Source: Halomonas citrativorans (lineage in GTDB: Bacteria; Pseudomonadota; Gammaproteobacteria; Pseudomonadales; Halomonadaceae). From it: DNA of 64,000 nt. How positions within the stretch are numbered: the stretch's first letter is position 1; each line of letters opens with the position of its first letter. Of this stretch, positions 35,169 to 44,281 are shown piece after piece. Location: NCBI RefSeq assembly GCF_900163645.1, contig NZ_FUKM01000003.1, positions 1 to 64,000 on the forward strand, read 5' to 3'. The notes under the pieces are model-generated. The model did not search any database and had not been told where the DNA came from. It was given only the letters and a program-made list of their open reading frames with translations. Position numbers and translations under genes: made by a program.

Positions 35169-35365
35169 CTAGGAAGGATCAGTCAACACCACAGGATGCT
35201 TCTCAACTGCTCGCAGTAGTGTACGCGCAGTACCTGTAGGGACTCGGCGGCCTTGCTCCCAGCAGCGAAGGGCTGGGGCTCACGCCCAATAGCTTGGCAA
35301 ACTCACCCTGCGACAAACCCATGCGATGGCGTGTTTTCGTTGCTTGGCATTTTTCGAATATTGCT
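35169..35365 (-). pseudogene. Broken XRE/HigA-like HTH gene
   Basis: One minus-strand frame gives HRMGLSQGEFAKLLGVSP. After a shift near 35275 another frame gives ALRCWEQGRRVPTGTARTLL and RAVEKHPVVLTDP before TAG at 35169. Joined, these make the HTH and C-terminal part of a NadS/HigA-type antitoxin-like regulator. No intact toxin gene is next to it. Confidence 0.65.
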
Positions 35366-35455
35366 TACCCCAACTAAATACCTGGTGGCCTGACAGCCAA
35401 GAAGATATTGCCTTCACGCTGTCAAACCACAAGGTCGATTTCAGCAGACTAGCAG

Positions 35456-36238
35456 TTACTGCATAAACCAGCCGTGGCTTACTACCAACGACTGCCCGGT
35501 CATCACATTGCTCTTTGCACCCGCAAAGAACAGCACGGCATCGGTCACATCGTCAGTGGTAGTGAATTGCCCATCCACCGTGTCTTTTAGCATGACGTTC
35601 TTGATCACTTCATCTTCAGTGATACCCAGCTCTTTTGCTTGCTCAGGGATCTGTTTGTCTACCAATGGTGTGCGCACAAAACCCGGACATACCACGTTGG
35701 AGGTCACGTTGTACTCTGCGCCTTCCTTGGCTAGTACCTTGCTGAGGCCGATCAGGCCATGCTTGGCGGTGACATAGGGCGCCTTGAGCTTAGAGGCCTC
35801 TTTAGAGTGGACCGAGCCCATGTAAATTACACGGCCATAATTAGCGGCATACATGTGCTTCAAGCAGGCTCGCGTAGTAAGGAATGCACCGTCAAGATGG
35901 ATGGACAGCAGCTTTTTCCAGTCTTCAAATGGAAAGTCGACCAGCGGATGTACGGTCTGGATGCCTGCGTTACTGACCAGGACGTCAATCTTGCCGTACT
36001 TGGCAATGACCTCATTCACCGCCTTTTCGACTTGCGCTTCATCGGTGACGTTCATTGCCACCGCAAACGCATCGGCGCCAGCCGCCCTGATCTCTTCGGC
36101 AGTGGTCTTGGCGGCATCCAGGTTGAGATCAGCAATGATAGGAGTACCACCCTCGGCAGCAAAACGAATGGCAATTTCCTTGCCGATGCCGCTGGCAGAC
36201 CCAGTAATAAGACCAATTCTGTTGTCAAAACGCGCCAT
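35456..36238 (-). CDS. bdhA: 3-hydroxybutyrate dehydrogenase
   Basis: A 260-residue SDR: cofactor motif TGSASGIG at 12-19, SNAG, a catalytic Ser in YMGSVHSKEASKLKAPYVTAK (Tyr and Lys in YVTAK). The segment NVVCPGFVRTPLVDKQIPEQA is characteristic of D-3-hydroxybutyrate dehydrogenases. It interconverts 3-hydroxybutyrate and acetoacetate with NAD(H), typically in use of polyhydroxybutyrate or ketone bodies. AAAAGGAGT precedes the ATG. It stands alone between the island edge and the nar genes. Confidence 0.92.
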   Translation of the reverse strand: MARFDNRIGLITGSASGIGKEIAIRFAAEGGTPIIADLNLDAAKTTAEEIRAAGADAFAVAMNVTDEAQVEKAVNEVIAKYGKIDVLVSNAGIQTVHPLVDFPFEDWKKLLSIHLDGAFLTTRACLKHMYAANYGRVIYMGSVHSKEASKLKAPYVTAKHGLIGLSKVLAKEGAEYNVTSNVVCPGFVRTPLVDKQIPEQAKELGITEDEVIKNVMLKDTVDGQFTTTDDVTDAVLFFAGAKSNVMTGQSLVVSHGWFMQ

Positions 36239-36476
36239 GGTATACTCCTTTTAAGTGTTGGAAGTGCCATCAAGGTAATCAAAAACAACCTGACCCAAGC
36301 CAAGGACCAGGTTGGCGATGCAGTGAGTGGCTGAAACCACGCCAAGAACCGGCAGATAAGCAGCATATAATCTCGCTGATCACTGTGGTAGACAACACTC
36401 CATCATCGCAAATTACTAAAGATCATTACTTAAAACTGTAAGCAACGGCTTTCAGAAGAGGGGAAATATGATTTGC

Positions 36477-37724
36477 TTAATTCCCCATCTCTTTTGTAAA
36501 CGTTTTGACACGCCTTTCTGTCCACCACATCCAGATAATCGAAATAAGCGTTACCGCGAAGCACAGCATCCATACGGTGGTGGCGATGCCTGTCAGGTCG
36601 ACGAGGGCGCCAAACATGATAGGTAGTAGAAAACCTCCTAGGCCGCCTGCAAGGCCGACAATGCCGGACACCAAACCAAGGTTTTCCTGGTAGTCATTGG
36701 CAAGATACTTAAAGACGGACGCTTTACCAATTCCCCATGCAATGCCCACTACAAATAGCGCGGTAGTGAAAAGCCACACGGGAATGCCAAACCCAAACTC
36801 CACGCGAGCCCCATTGGCAGCGCCCTGAACGCTATAGTAGGTCTCTGGATAGGACATGATAAAGAGCGCAATTAAACTCGCCCATAAGCATGTCCAGGTT
36901 ACGGTGTGGGCGCCGAAACGGTCCGATAACCAACCGCCGAATGCGCGAATAATGCCGGAAGGCAAGACGAAAATAGTGGCAATCACGGCAGCTAATTGAA
37001 TGCCAAAGCCATATTCATTCATGTAGTAACGGGTAAGCCATAGTGAGACGCCGACATAGCCGCCGAACACTACCGAGTAGTATTGACAATACTTCCAGAC
37101 TTTTGGGTCGTTGATAACGTTGAGCTGCTCACGCAAGGAGCTACGTTGTGTATTGCGATGGCTCGGGTCAGTAAACGAGAAGAACCAAAAGAAAGCGGCA
37201 GTTGCGAGCATGATAATCGCATACAGATTGGGTACCGCTTGCCAGCCAAGCATAACGATAACGGTAGGGGCTATGTATTTGGTAACAGCAGCACCCGCAT
37301 TGCCCGCCCCAAACACCCCCATTGCCAAGCCTTGGCGATCTTTTTCAAACCACTTTGCCGTATAAGTGATACCAACCGAAAAAGCTCCCCCGGATAGGCC
37401 GATAAAAGCGCCTAGTATTAATAGCTGCCAATAAGCGGTGGCGAACTGCACCAACCAGATAGCGGGCACAATAACCAACAGCACAATAAAGAAAACCGGG
37501 CGCCCGCCGTAACGGTCTGTCATTGAGCCCAGGGGCAAGCGGGAGAGGGCACCGGTAAGAATAGGAATGGCCGTTAAAATGCCAAACTGTGTTCCGTTAA
37601 GTGCTAATTCCTCGGCAATAGGAACGCCAATTTCACCAAACATGGTCCAGACCATAAAGCACATGGTGAACGCAAAGGTGTTGGCAATGAGTACCGCATT
37701 CTGCTTAAAACGATGGGTAGCCAT
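36477..37724 (-). CDS. narK: NarK-type nitrate/nitrite transporter (first copy)
   Basis: A 415-residue MFS transporter with 12 hydrophobic segments. The nitrate signature regions are visible: FLGLSGGAFSVGITYTAKWF-like (GAFIGLSGGAFSVGITY) in helix 5 and GLAGGLGGFLLPIMFGAL in helix 11, with Arg in PLGSMTDRYGGRPVF. It probably imports nitrate for respiration or exchanges nitrite for nitrate. It lies downstream of a second, longer NarK in the same direction (78-bp gap), as narK1K2 pairs do in denitrifiers. Confidence 0.92.
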   Translation of the reverse strand: MATHRFKQNAVLIANTFAFTMCFMVWTMFGEIGVPIAEELALNGTQFGILTAIPILTGALSRLPLGSMTDRYGGRPVFFIVLLVIVPAIWLVQFATAYWQLLILGAFIGLSGGAFSVGITYTAKWFEKDRQGLAMGVFGAGNAGAAVTKYIAPTVIVMLGWQAVPNLYAIIMLATAAFFWFFSFTDPSHRNTQRSSLREQLNVINDPKVWKYCQYYSVVFGGYVGVSLWLTRYYMNEYGFGIQLAAVIATIFVLPSGIIRAFGGWLSDRFGAHTVTWTCLWASLIALFIMSYPETYYSVQGAANGARVEFGFGIPVWLFTTALFVVGIAWGIGKASVFKYLANDYQENLGLVSGIVGLAGGLGGFLLPIMFGALVDLTGIATTVWMLCFAVTLISIIWMWWTERRVKTFTKEMGN

Positions 37725-37802
37725 GGCGCCCCCTGAGTTTTCGCGTCAATAGGATGGATAGCACTGATATCCAGGTTCCCAATTTAATAAGGCATCAAAT
37801 CG

Positions 37803-39398
37803 CTATGGATTACGCACATAGGCATTTTTGCGCAGGTAGAACCACCAGTTGATCAGCAGGCAAACCAGGTAAAAAACGGCAAAACCATACATGGCTACTT
37901 CAGGCGAGCCTGCACGAATTTGATCCCCCAGCACAACGGGGGCAATAAACGAGCCGTAACCAGCAATAGCCGCTGTCCAACCCAGTACCGGCCCCTTTTT
38001 CTGCGCATCAAAAATAAAGCCAATACTGCGAAATGTAGAGCCGTTGCCGATGCCGCTGGCGGTGAAAAGCACCATAAACAGCAGCATGAATAACCAGAAG
38101 TATTGGTTAGGATCGGTGGCGTTGTACGCCAGCATCATGACGTACCCCGCCCCAACTGATGCAAAGACCATTACCACCGTGATGATTTGTGTGACCAGTG
38201 AGCCACCGAATTTATCAGCTACCCAGCCACCGATAGGGCGTACCAGCGCACCTATAAAAGGACCTATCCATGACCACGTAAGCGCGCTGGGCGCATCCGG
38301 GTTGGCGATTCGATTAATGCTTCCATCGGCGGCTATTTCGGCCATATTGCCGAATATAATCGTGATTGAAAGGGGAAGAGCCGCTGAAAAGCCAATAAAT
38401 GAGCCAAACGTGACGATGTAAAGTAGCGTCATTGCCCACGTGTGTTTATCACGGAAAATCGTAAACTGTTTTTGGATATTAGGTTTAATTTGTTCGCCAG
38501 GTATAAGGCGCAGCATGATCAGAGTGACAATGACGGTGCAGGGCAGAGCCAGCCACATATTTAGCCAAGACAGCGCCACAAGGCCAAGGAACGTCGCAAT
38601 AATACCTACACCATAAAGCCCCAGTATTTTGCCAAATGCCTGTAGCGGTGTGCCTGGGTCGGGGCTAATAGGGCGCAAGTTGTTCATGCCAAACCAACCA
38701 GCAAAGGCTAAAGGGATGAGAAAGAGCACCCAGATAAATGCCGCATTTTGTATCCAGGTATGGGTGCCCGCCTCAATTCGGCCAATCAAGGTTCCGCTTG
38801 CGTTTTGAAGCTCCATGGGGCCGCCCGCAAGAACACCAAAAAGACCGACAGTCATCACCAGGGGAACAAGGATTTGCATGGTGGTGACACCAAAATTGCC
38901 AAGGCCTGCATTCATTCCCAGTGCGTAGCCTTGCTGTTTTTTGGGATAGAAGCTGGAAATATTACTCATGGAACAGGCAAAGTTTCCTCCACCAATACCT
39001 GATAACAGGGCCAGTGCCTGAAAAATCCAGAAAGGCGTGTTCGGATTCATAAGCGCGAACCCAGTGCCCGCTGCGGGTATGATCAGCAATGCTGTAGTGA
39101 GAAAGACCGTATTACGTCCCCCCGCTAAACTAAGCATAAATGCCGCTGGAATACGTAATGTTGCGCCTGCCAGCCCCGCAGTAGCCGTAAGGGTGAAAAG
39201 CTGGTCAGTGGTGAAAGGAAAGCCCAGGTTTTGCATCTGAGTTGTGATCATGCCCCACATCATCCAGACCGCAAAGCCTACCAGAAGGCTAGGAATAGAA
39301 ATCCATAAATTGCGGTTTGCAATGTGCTTTCCTTCGTTTTCCCAGAAGCCGGAGTCTTCGACATCCCAGCGTTCAATGTCAGCATTTTTTCTGGCCAT
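37803..39398 (-). CDS. narK: NarK-type nitrate/nitrite transporter (second, longer copy)
   Basis: About 531 residues from ATG 39398 (or 39401, adjacent), preceded by AAGGGGG. Twelve or more membrane segments; signature GGGNFACSMSNISSFYPKK and PIGGWVADKFGG. It is longer than the first copy because of an N-terminal hydrophilic region (ERWDVEDSGFWENEGKHIANRN) and a longer central loop. This form resembles the NarK2 (nitrate/nitrite antiporter) members. A 7-2-7 NarL-type site lies about 107 bp upstream, so nitrate induction is likely. Confidence 0.92.
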   Translation of the reverse strand: MARKNADIERWDVEDSGFWENEGKHIANRNLWISIPSLLVGFAVWMMWGMITTQMQNLGFPFTTDQLFTLTATAGLAGATLRIPAAFMLSLAGGRNTVFLTTALLIIPAAGTGFALMNPNTPFWIFQALALLSGIGGGNFACSMSNISSFYPKKQQGYALGMNAGLGNFGVTTMQILVPLVMTVGLFGVLAGGPMELQNASGTLIGRIEAGTHTWIQNAAFIWVLFLIPLAFAGWFGMNNLRPISPDPGTPLQAFGKILGLYGVGIIATFLGLVALSWLNMWLALPCTVIVTLIMLRLIPGEQIKPNIQKQFTIFRDKHTWAMTLLYIVTFGSFIGFSAALPLSITIIFGNMAEIAADGSINRIANPDAPSALTWSWIGPFIGALVRPIGGWVADKFGGSLVTQIITVVMVFASVGAGYVMMLAYNATDPNQYFWLFMLLFMVLFTASGIGNGSTFRSIGFIFDAQKKGPVLGWTAAIAGYGSFIAPVVLGDQIRAGSPEVAMYGFAVFYLVCLLINWWFYLRKNAYVRNP

Positions 39399-39504
39399 CA
39401 TGTACCCCCTTGTAGAAAAGTGCCGCATAGCACTGCTTATACGAAAGATACGCGCTAGCAAGCAGAGGGGGAATGAGGCAGGTCAATGGATGGGAGCTCT
39501 CAAG

Positions 39505-39520
39505 TACCTCTTACGAGGTA
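39505..39520. promoter_or_regulatory. NarL-type 7-2-7 site before narK
   Basis: TACCTCT-TA-CGAGGTA: the first heptamer fits TACYYMT exactly, the second fits AKRRGTA except for its first base, and the spacer is 2 bp. This is the arrangement preferred by NarL. It lies about 107 bp before the narK start, between narL and narK. Confidence 0.6.
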
Positions 39521-39640
39521 TGTATGTTAAGTATCTAATGTATTGTTTTTAAAAGTTTTAATGATGCGCCTGGTGGTGTAATAAATGGCAATAAGCGAAA
39601 GTTGGATTTTAAGGGGTATCCACTCATGGCAGGCTTGCAG

Positions 39641-40306
39641 CTACTTATTGAGGCCTTCTTGTACGGCCCAAACAGCAGCTTCAACGCGCGAGCGCAGGCT
39701 TAGCTTCTTGAGCAGGTGCTTAACATGTACCTTGACGGTGCCTTCGGTAATATCAAGCTTGCGAGCAATGAGTTTGTTCGACATGCCCGCGGCTAATTCG
39801 GCAAGAATCTCTTTTTCGCGCTGAGTAAGCGCATTAATAGACGGTTTCGTAGGGTGTGAACGCTGGTTGCGCAGTGCTTGGGCAAGTAGCGCTGTTAAAG
39901 TTTCGCTAATGGCCATGCGGCCTTTGGCAGCCTGGCGCAGCTGATGAATCATATCCTCTGGCTCCATGTCCTTTAACAAGTAGCCATCGGCCCCGTCACG
40001 CAGCGCATCTACAACGTCGCCTTCCTGATCTGACACGGTATACATAATGACACGGCCTGCATAACCTTCTTCGCGCAAATGTTTAAGTGTTTCCAGGCCA
40101 TCCATCTCGGGCATATTGAGATCCAGCAGTACCATGTCTGGGTCAAGCGTGATGGCTTGATTGATGCCTTCACGGGGGCTTCCTGTTTCAAACACCAACG
40201 CCAGATCATCTTCCATTTCCAGTAATTGACGTACTCCTCGTCGTAGCAATGGATGATCATCAATTACGATAAGTGTGGCGGGCTCGTCGTAAATTTCGCT
40301 AGCCAT
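39641..40306 (-). CDS. narL: Nitrate/nitrite response regulator NarL
   Basis: A 221-residue response regulator. The receiver domain has the acidic pair Asp16/17 (IDDHP), phospho-acceptor Asp62 (LLDLNMPEMDG) and Lys in YLLKDM. The C-terminal LuxR-type HTH reads LTQREKEILAELAAGMSNKLIARKLDITEGTVKVHVKHLL in outline. Its start lies 2 bp after the narX stop. It should be phosphorylated by NarX when nitrate is present and activate narG and narK through the 7-2-7 sites seen at 44152 and 39505. Confidence 0.93.
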   Translation of the reverse strand: MASEIYDEPATLIVIDDHPLLRRGVRQLLEMEDDLALVFETGSPREGINQAITLDPDMVLLDLNMPEMDGLETLKHLREEGYAGRVIMYTVSDQEGDVVDALRDGADGYLLKDMEPEDMIHQLRQAAKGRMAISETLTALLAQALRNQRSHPTKPSINALTQREKEILAELAAGMSNKLIARKLDITEGTVKVHVKHLLKKLSLRSRVEAAVWAVQEGLNK

Positions 40307-40308
40307 AT

Positions 40309-42156
40309 TCAAGTACTTCCTTCCTTGATAAGACGTTCGGTCAACGGGGTAAAGCACAGATAAACGCCTGTGCCTCCTTCGGGTCGATTTGTGAAATGAA
40401 GGTCGGCATTAATGTTATTGGCTCGTTCACGCATGATCACTAGCCCGTAGTGCATGGGGGGGGACTGATCATCCTTTAGGCCTATACCGTCATCTTCAAT
40501 CGCCAAGCGCAGTGCTGCCTGGTCAAATACTAGGCTAACGTGTGCCCAGTGAGCTTTGGCATGTTTATGTGTATTGGCGAGTGCTTCACGCGTGATTTGC
40601 AGCAGGTGTATTTCTTCACTTGCGCTAAGTAAGTGGGGCGGCAGGCGGTAGGTTAGCTCGACCGGGAATCCAAGCCGCTGGCTAAACTCTTTGATGGTTT
40701 GCTGAAGTGCGGGCTGAAGACCTGGCTTATCCAAGCTAAGCCGGAACGTGCTTAATAGCTCACGGAGCTGGCGATAGGCACTATTCAGCCCTTCACGTAA
40801 ATCGCTGGTTACGCCACTTTGTTGCTCAGCGGAAAACTGTTTCTCCTGCATACGTTCCAGGCGTGTTACCTGCATTTTTAAATAAGACAGCGACTGCGCG
40901 AGTGAATCGTGAAGCTCACGGGCAATAATCGTGCGCTCGTTGACAAGAGAAAGTTGTTGCTCTTCTTCAATACGCTTCTGCAAAAAGATAGCCGTAGCCA
41001 GGTTGTCGGTAAGCGTATTGAGTAGCTGCTGCTTCGATGCGTTGATGGGTGCAGAGTAGCCCACGGTAAGAGAGCCAAGAATCTCCTCGCCAACCGCAAC
41101 GGGCAGCACGATCGCTTCAGTATTTCGAGCAATCGCATTGGCCCGTTGCGGCTCCAGGCAGGCAAGGCAGTTTAAGTCGCGACAATAGAGAGGCCGCTCG
41201 GATGAGTGGGTTGCCAAAATTGCCATATCAGTATCGTCATGCTCGCTGCGCAGCGAAAGCACGATAGGGCCGATATCCAGTAGGTCTTCAAGCTCGCGTA
41301 AGATAGGTGCCGTGCTGGCGCAAAGATCATTACCGCCCCCATAAAGCGTACGGCTTCCATTGTGAATGATCTGGAGGGCACGATTGTGGCGTTTAAGCTC
41401 TGCCTGCTTGTGAGATACACGCGCTTCCAACGCCTGGTAACGCGTATCCAGCCGCGCTGCCATCTGATCAAAAGCGCGCCCAAGCTGGCCTAGCTCATCG
41501 TGGCTGGAAAAATTAGAGCGATATTGGAAGTTGCCATGGCCCGCTTCTCGGCTCAGGACTCTAAGCTGGCGGAGTGGCGTCACCAGATTATGTCGAATAT
41601 CGTAGAGCGCAATGAAAAGCAGCACACCAATCAAAAAGAAAAAAAGCAACTGCAGAGAACCCAGTAAATGCATCTTGGATTTAGTGCTGCTTTCCAGTGT
41701 CGAGACATACTGGTCAATATGATGAATAAGATTATTCAGCGCTACTCTGGCTTGTGCTACATCGTTGCTACTACCATGAATAGCATCATCAAGCAGGGGG
41801 GGTAAGGTGTTATGCCACAGAGCTTGTAGCCCAGCAAGCTGCTCTTGAACCACTTCATCATGGGTGTAGTGATACCCAACGGCGAGCGCTGGGCCTTCCA
41901 GTTTCGCGGTAAGCTGATCAGTCAGTCGGTTAACGTTTTGTTGAGACCCGTTTTGCGTTTGGGTCAATGAGCCTAAAGCTTCAGAAAGCTGAGCACTGTT
42001 CAAGCGTAATGAGCCCGCGACATTAATCGCCGCTGCATCGCCTTGGCTATTTTGGGCAATCATCATGGTGAAGCCGATGCTGAGAACGGTCATCCCCGTG
42101 ATGGCCAAGAGGTAAGCAGTAATACGAGCTACAAGAGAGTGGCGTAAGAGATTCAT
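40309..42156 (-). CDS. narX: Nitrate/nitrite sensor histidine kinase NarX
   Basis: A 615-residue membrane kinase. TM1 (about 12-34) is followed by a periplasmic nitrate-binding P-box (INVAGSLRLNSAQLSEAL), TM2 at about 168-188, then a HAMP domain. A central module has the Cys cluster YCRDLNCLACLEP. HisKA_3 carries the phospho-accepting His near 415 (ARELHDSLAQSLSYLK), and the HATPase has DDGIGL and YGLVIMRERA. It detects nitrate in the periplasm and phosphorylates NarL. Length and layout match the E. coli protein. Confidence 0.93.
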   Translation of the reverse strand: MNLLRHSLVARITAYLLAITGMTVLSIGFTMMIAQNSQGDAAAINVAGSLRLNSAQLSEALGSLTQTQNGSQQNVNRLTDQLTAKLEGPALAVGYHYTHDEVVQEQLAGLQALWHNTLPPLLDDAIHGSSNDVAQARVALNNLIHHIDQYVSTLESSTKSKMHLLGSLQLLFFFLIGVLLFIALYDIRHNLVTPLRQLRVLSREAGHGNFQYRSNFSSHDELGQLGRAFDQMAARLDTRYQALEARVSHKQAELKRHNRALQIIHNGSRTLYGGGNDLCASTAPILRELEDLLDIGPIVLSLRSEHDDTDMAILATHSSERPLYCRDLNCLACLEPQRANAIARNTEAIVLPVAVGEEILGSLTVGYSAPINASKQQLLNTLTDNLATAIFLQKRIEEEQQLSLVNERTIIARELHDSLAQSLSYLKMQVTRLERMQEKQFSAEQQSGVTSDLREGLNSAYRQLRELLSTFRLSLDKPGLQPALQQTIKEFSQRLGFPVELTYRLPPHLLSASEEIHLLQITREALANTHKHAKAHWAHVSLVFDQAALRLAIEDDGIGLKDDQSPPMHYGLVIMRERANNINADLHFTNRPEGGTGVYLCFTPLTERLIKEGST

Positions 42157-42485
42157 GCGACTCCCATGGATTTAAAAAAATAAGGGGTCTTAAAAAGATA
42201 AGTAAAAGCTGCTGTAGCCGACGGCATGGCTAACGATAAATGACTATATGACTTATCGAAAGATATGAAAAGCAGATACATCGTATCCTGATGAATCATG
42301 TAATCTTCTTTGTCTCTCGTCAATATAACGGTTGGTTAAGAGGCCTATCACGTAAAACTTAAAAAAAGTAAGACCGTGTGTTTTTTTAGATTCGGGTATT
42401 TCTGATGAGCGTTATTTTTAGTGCTCACAAGCGACGTCTTCGCACATTGAAAATGCGCTAGAGCTACCATGGCGTTCAACGGCGT
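42157..42485. other. Upstream region of narX
   Basis: About 330 bp without a gene. It should contain the narXL promoter. It is AT-rich, but I find no convincing FNR box or NarL pair in it. Confidence 0.4.
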
Positions 42486-43052
42486 TTAGTAAGCCCAAAC
42501 AACCGCCAGCAAAACACCCCATCCAAGAATACCGGCTGACATAATAGTATAAGTGGCTGATATGGTGGCAACATCCAGCTCGTTACGAGTGCAGAGCGCT
42601 TGCAAGCCTTGATAAATCAGACTGCATGAAACACCTAGGGCGGCCAATACGACGATCATATTGAAAAATAACGAGGGCACCCATAGCGCAAGGGCTGATA
42701 TCCATAAGGGAAGAGGAGCGAGTGTGGCAAGCAAATAGGCATTTTTATAGCTAATTGAAAGCTGATCGACACCATTGACGACTGCGTGAATAACCCAGCC
42801 CATTATAAAAAAAGTCAGTAGCTCAGCCAAAAAAAGAATCGTCGTAATAAACCGCCACTCCCTTTCAGCAAAACCAGTCATAAAGGTATCGCCATAATGC
42901 GTTCCTGCATAATAGAGCATTAAAGGGGGCAATAACGACATGGGAAGAACCACGCACCATGCTAACGTCGGAATGGAAGGCGAGTTCGATTTAAGCGATT
43001 GCCATCCAGAGCGATGACTAAAGGGCATTTTGAAAAATGTAAGTACATTCAT
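42486..43052 (-). CDS. Yip1-domain membrane protein
   Basis: A 188-residue protein with about five hydrophobic segments; ATG 43052 is preceded by GAGGTAG. The N-terminus (FFKMPFSHRSGWQSL) and the LPPLMLYYAGTHYGDTF and NAYLLATLAPLPLWI segments suggest a Yip1/DUF1282 family inner-membrane protein. Function is unknown; such proteins often appear near nar or stress genes. It is divergent from the MarR gene, with a short palindromic promoter between. Confidence 0.72.
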   Translation of the reverse strand: MNVLTFFKMPFSHRSGWQSLKSNSPSIPTLAWCVVLPMSLLPPLMLYYAGTHYGDTFMTGFAEREWRFITTILFLAELLTFFIMGWVIHAVVNGVDQLSISYKNAYLLATLAPLPLWISALALWVPSLFFNMIVVLAALGVSCSLIYQGLQALCTRNELDVATISATYTIMSAGILGWGVLLAVVWAY

Positions 43053-43090
43053 CTCAACTACCTCTTGGTGTCTTAAAATTAAACGGCTAT

Positions 43091-43107
43091 ATATCATATA
43101 ATGATAT
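43091..43107. promoter_or_regulatory. Palindrome between Yip1 and marR genes
   Basis: ATATCAT-ata-ATGATAT is a perfect 7-bp inverted repeat with 3-bp centre in the 126-bp divergent gap. Size and symmetry suit a MarR-family operator, so autoregulation and control of the Yip1 gene are plausible. Confidence 0.45.
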
Positions 43108-43178
43108 TTTATTTTTAGAGGACGCCTGCGGTATTGTCAAGCGGGGGGAAGTCGTCACGAGCACATTAAGGAGCATCC

Positions 43179-43601
43179 ATGGCAGAAAAAACAGCAGTGC
43201 AAAAAGACGAGCTTGATAAGGAAGATTTCGAGCGTCTATCCCAGTTTCGCTATCAGTTACGCTGTTTTTTACGTCGCAGTGAAGATATCTGCCGCAAGCA
43301 TGGGCTCACCGCGTTGCAATACCAGCTGTTGCTGCACCTACGCGGTTTTGCTGAACGTGACTGGGCAACGGTAGGTGAGCTTGCCGAGCGGCTGCAAGCC
43401 AAGCATCACGGCACTGTGGCATTGGTTGACCGCTGTGAGCAGTTATCACTCGTTGAGCGCCGTCAAGGACGTGAAGACCGCCGCCAAATAGAGGTGCACT
43501 TGTTGGAGGAGGGAATCGAACGCGTCACCCGAATTGCTGAAGCGCATCAGCCAGACCTCTACCAACTTCACGCCGGTATGTTATTTCCGCCTAGTGAGTA
43601 A
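43179..43601 (+). CDS. MarR-family transcriptional regulator
   Basis: A 140-residue winged-helix protein. The DNA-binding core reads HGLTALQYQLLLHLRG, TVGELAERLQAKHHGTVALVDR and the wing ERRQGREDRRQIEVHL. It is preceded by AAGGAG. MarR proteins sense small phenolic or oxidative ligands. It is divergent from a Yip1-type gene with a palindrome between, and sits in front of the sirB2-narG region; any link with nitrate respiration is only positional. Confidence 0.9.
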   Translation: MAEKTAVQKDELDKEDFERLSQFRYQLRCFLRRSEDICRKHGLTALQYQLLLHLRGFAERDWATVGELAERLQAKHHGTVALVDRCEQLSLVERRQGREDRRQIEVHLLEEGIERVTRIAEAHQPDLYQLHAGMLFPPSE

Positions 43602-43624
43602 TGCGCGCTAATGGCGTCACCTTA

Positions 43625-44011
43625 TCAGCTTAGCCATGAAAGCGGAGTCCGATGCATCGCAACGCCCAGTATATAGATAAATACAAGCACCGCTGCCACG
43701 GCGGTACCGGCCCGAATGGCTGGCGTTTTACCGCGTTTAATCGCCATTGTACCCAGCAGAATATAAACAATCAGCGCGGTGATTTTGGCGCTGAGCCATG
43801 GCGGAAGTGGCCAGAAGCTCAGCATGATGGCCAATAGCACGCCGAAGGTTAGAAGCGCCGTATCGATGATATGGGGAAGTATCTTGACCCAGCGCGCCTT
43901 AAGGATTGGTCGCCCAGTTACTGACCAATAAGCACGTATTATAAAGAAGACGAGGCTCGCATAGGCGGCCGTCATATGTAGATGCTTAACCGCAAAATAG
44001 TGCTCAATCAT
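43625..44011 (-). CDS. SirB2-family membrane protein
   Basis: A 128-residue protein with four hydrophobic segments. The HLHMTAAYASLVFFIIRAYWS segment (in part) and KILPHIIDTALLTFGVLLAI are typical of the SirB2 family. Function is not known. It is divergent from narG across a 270-bp gap that also holds a NarL-type site, so it may respond to the same conditions. Confidence 0.85.
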   Translation of the reverse strand: MIEHYFAVKHLHMTAAYASLVFFIIRAYWSVTGRPILKARWVKILPHIIDTALLTFGVLLAIMLSFWPLPPWLSAKITALIVYILLGTMAIKRGKTPAIRAGTAVAAVLVFIYILGVAMHRTPLSWLS

Positions 44012-44151
44012 GGGTTTATCTCTGGGTGAAAACAGTATCTTGTGAACAAGAATCGCCTCTTTTCCGCTAGGGGATTATACGGGATTTCATCGCTATATTG
44101 TCTGATTTCCTGCCATGAATGAAACGTCGTCGCCTGTGGTCTTTAGCCGCG

Positions 44152-44167
44152 TATCCCTTAAGAGGTA
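44152..44167. promoter_or_regulatory. NarL-type 7-2-7 site before narG
   Basis: TATCCCT-TA-AGAGGTA: the second heptamer fits AKRRGTA exactly and the first fits TACYYMT except at position 3, with a 2-bp spacer. It lies about 115 bp upstream of narG. The same arrangement is found before narK. Confidence 0.55.
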
Positions 44168-44281
44168 GGGTGGGGTTATATGGAGGTAACCAGGCAGATA
44201 TTGCCGTTTTAATCGCTCAGAATCGATTTCCAAGACGCCTGTTTAGGCATTGCTTTCTTTTTGGCGCCAGGGAGATCGACC

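Noticed and set aside
36239-36334. Plus-strand tail reading IKVIKNNLTQAKDQVGDAVSG upstream of the 3-hydroxybutyrate dehydrogenase gene, reminiscent of a phasin end
   Set aside because: It is the end of a frame that otherwise runs antisense through the dehydrogenase gene. It has no start or ribosome site of its own and is too short to call a remnant.
44012-44281. Possible FNR box before narG
   Set aside because: No sequence close enough to TTGATNNNNATCAA was found; partial matches such as TTGTCTGATTT are too weak.
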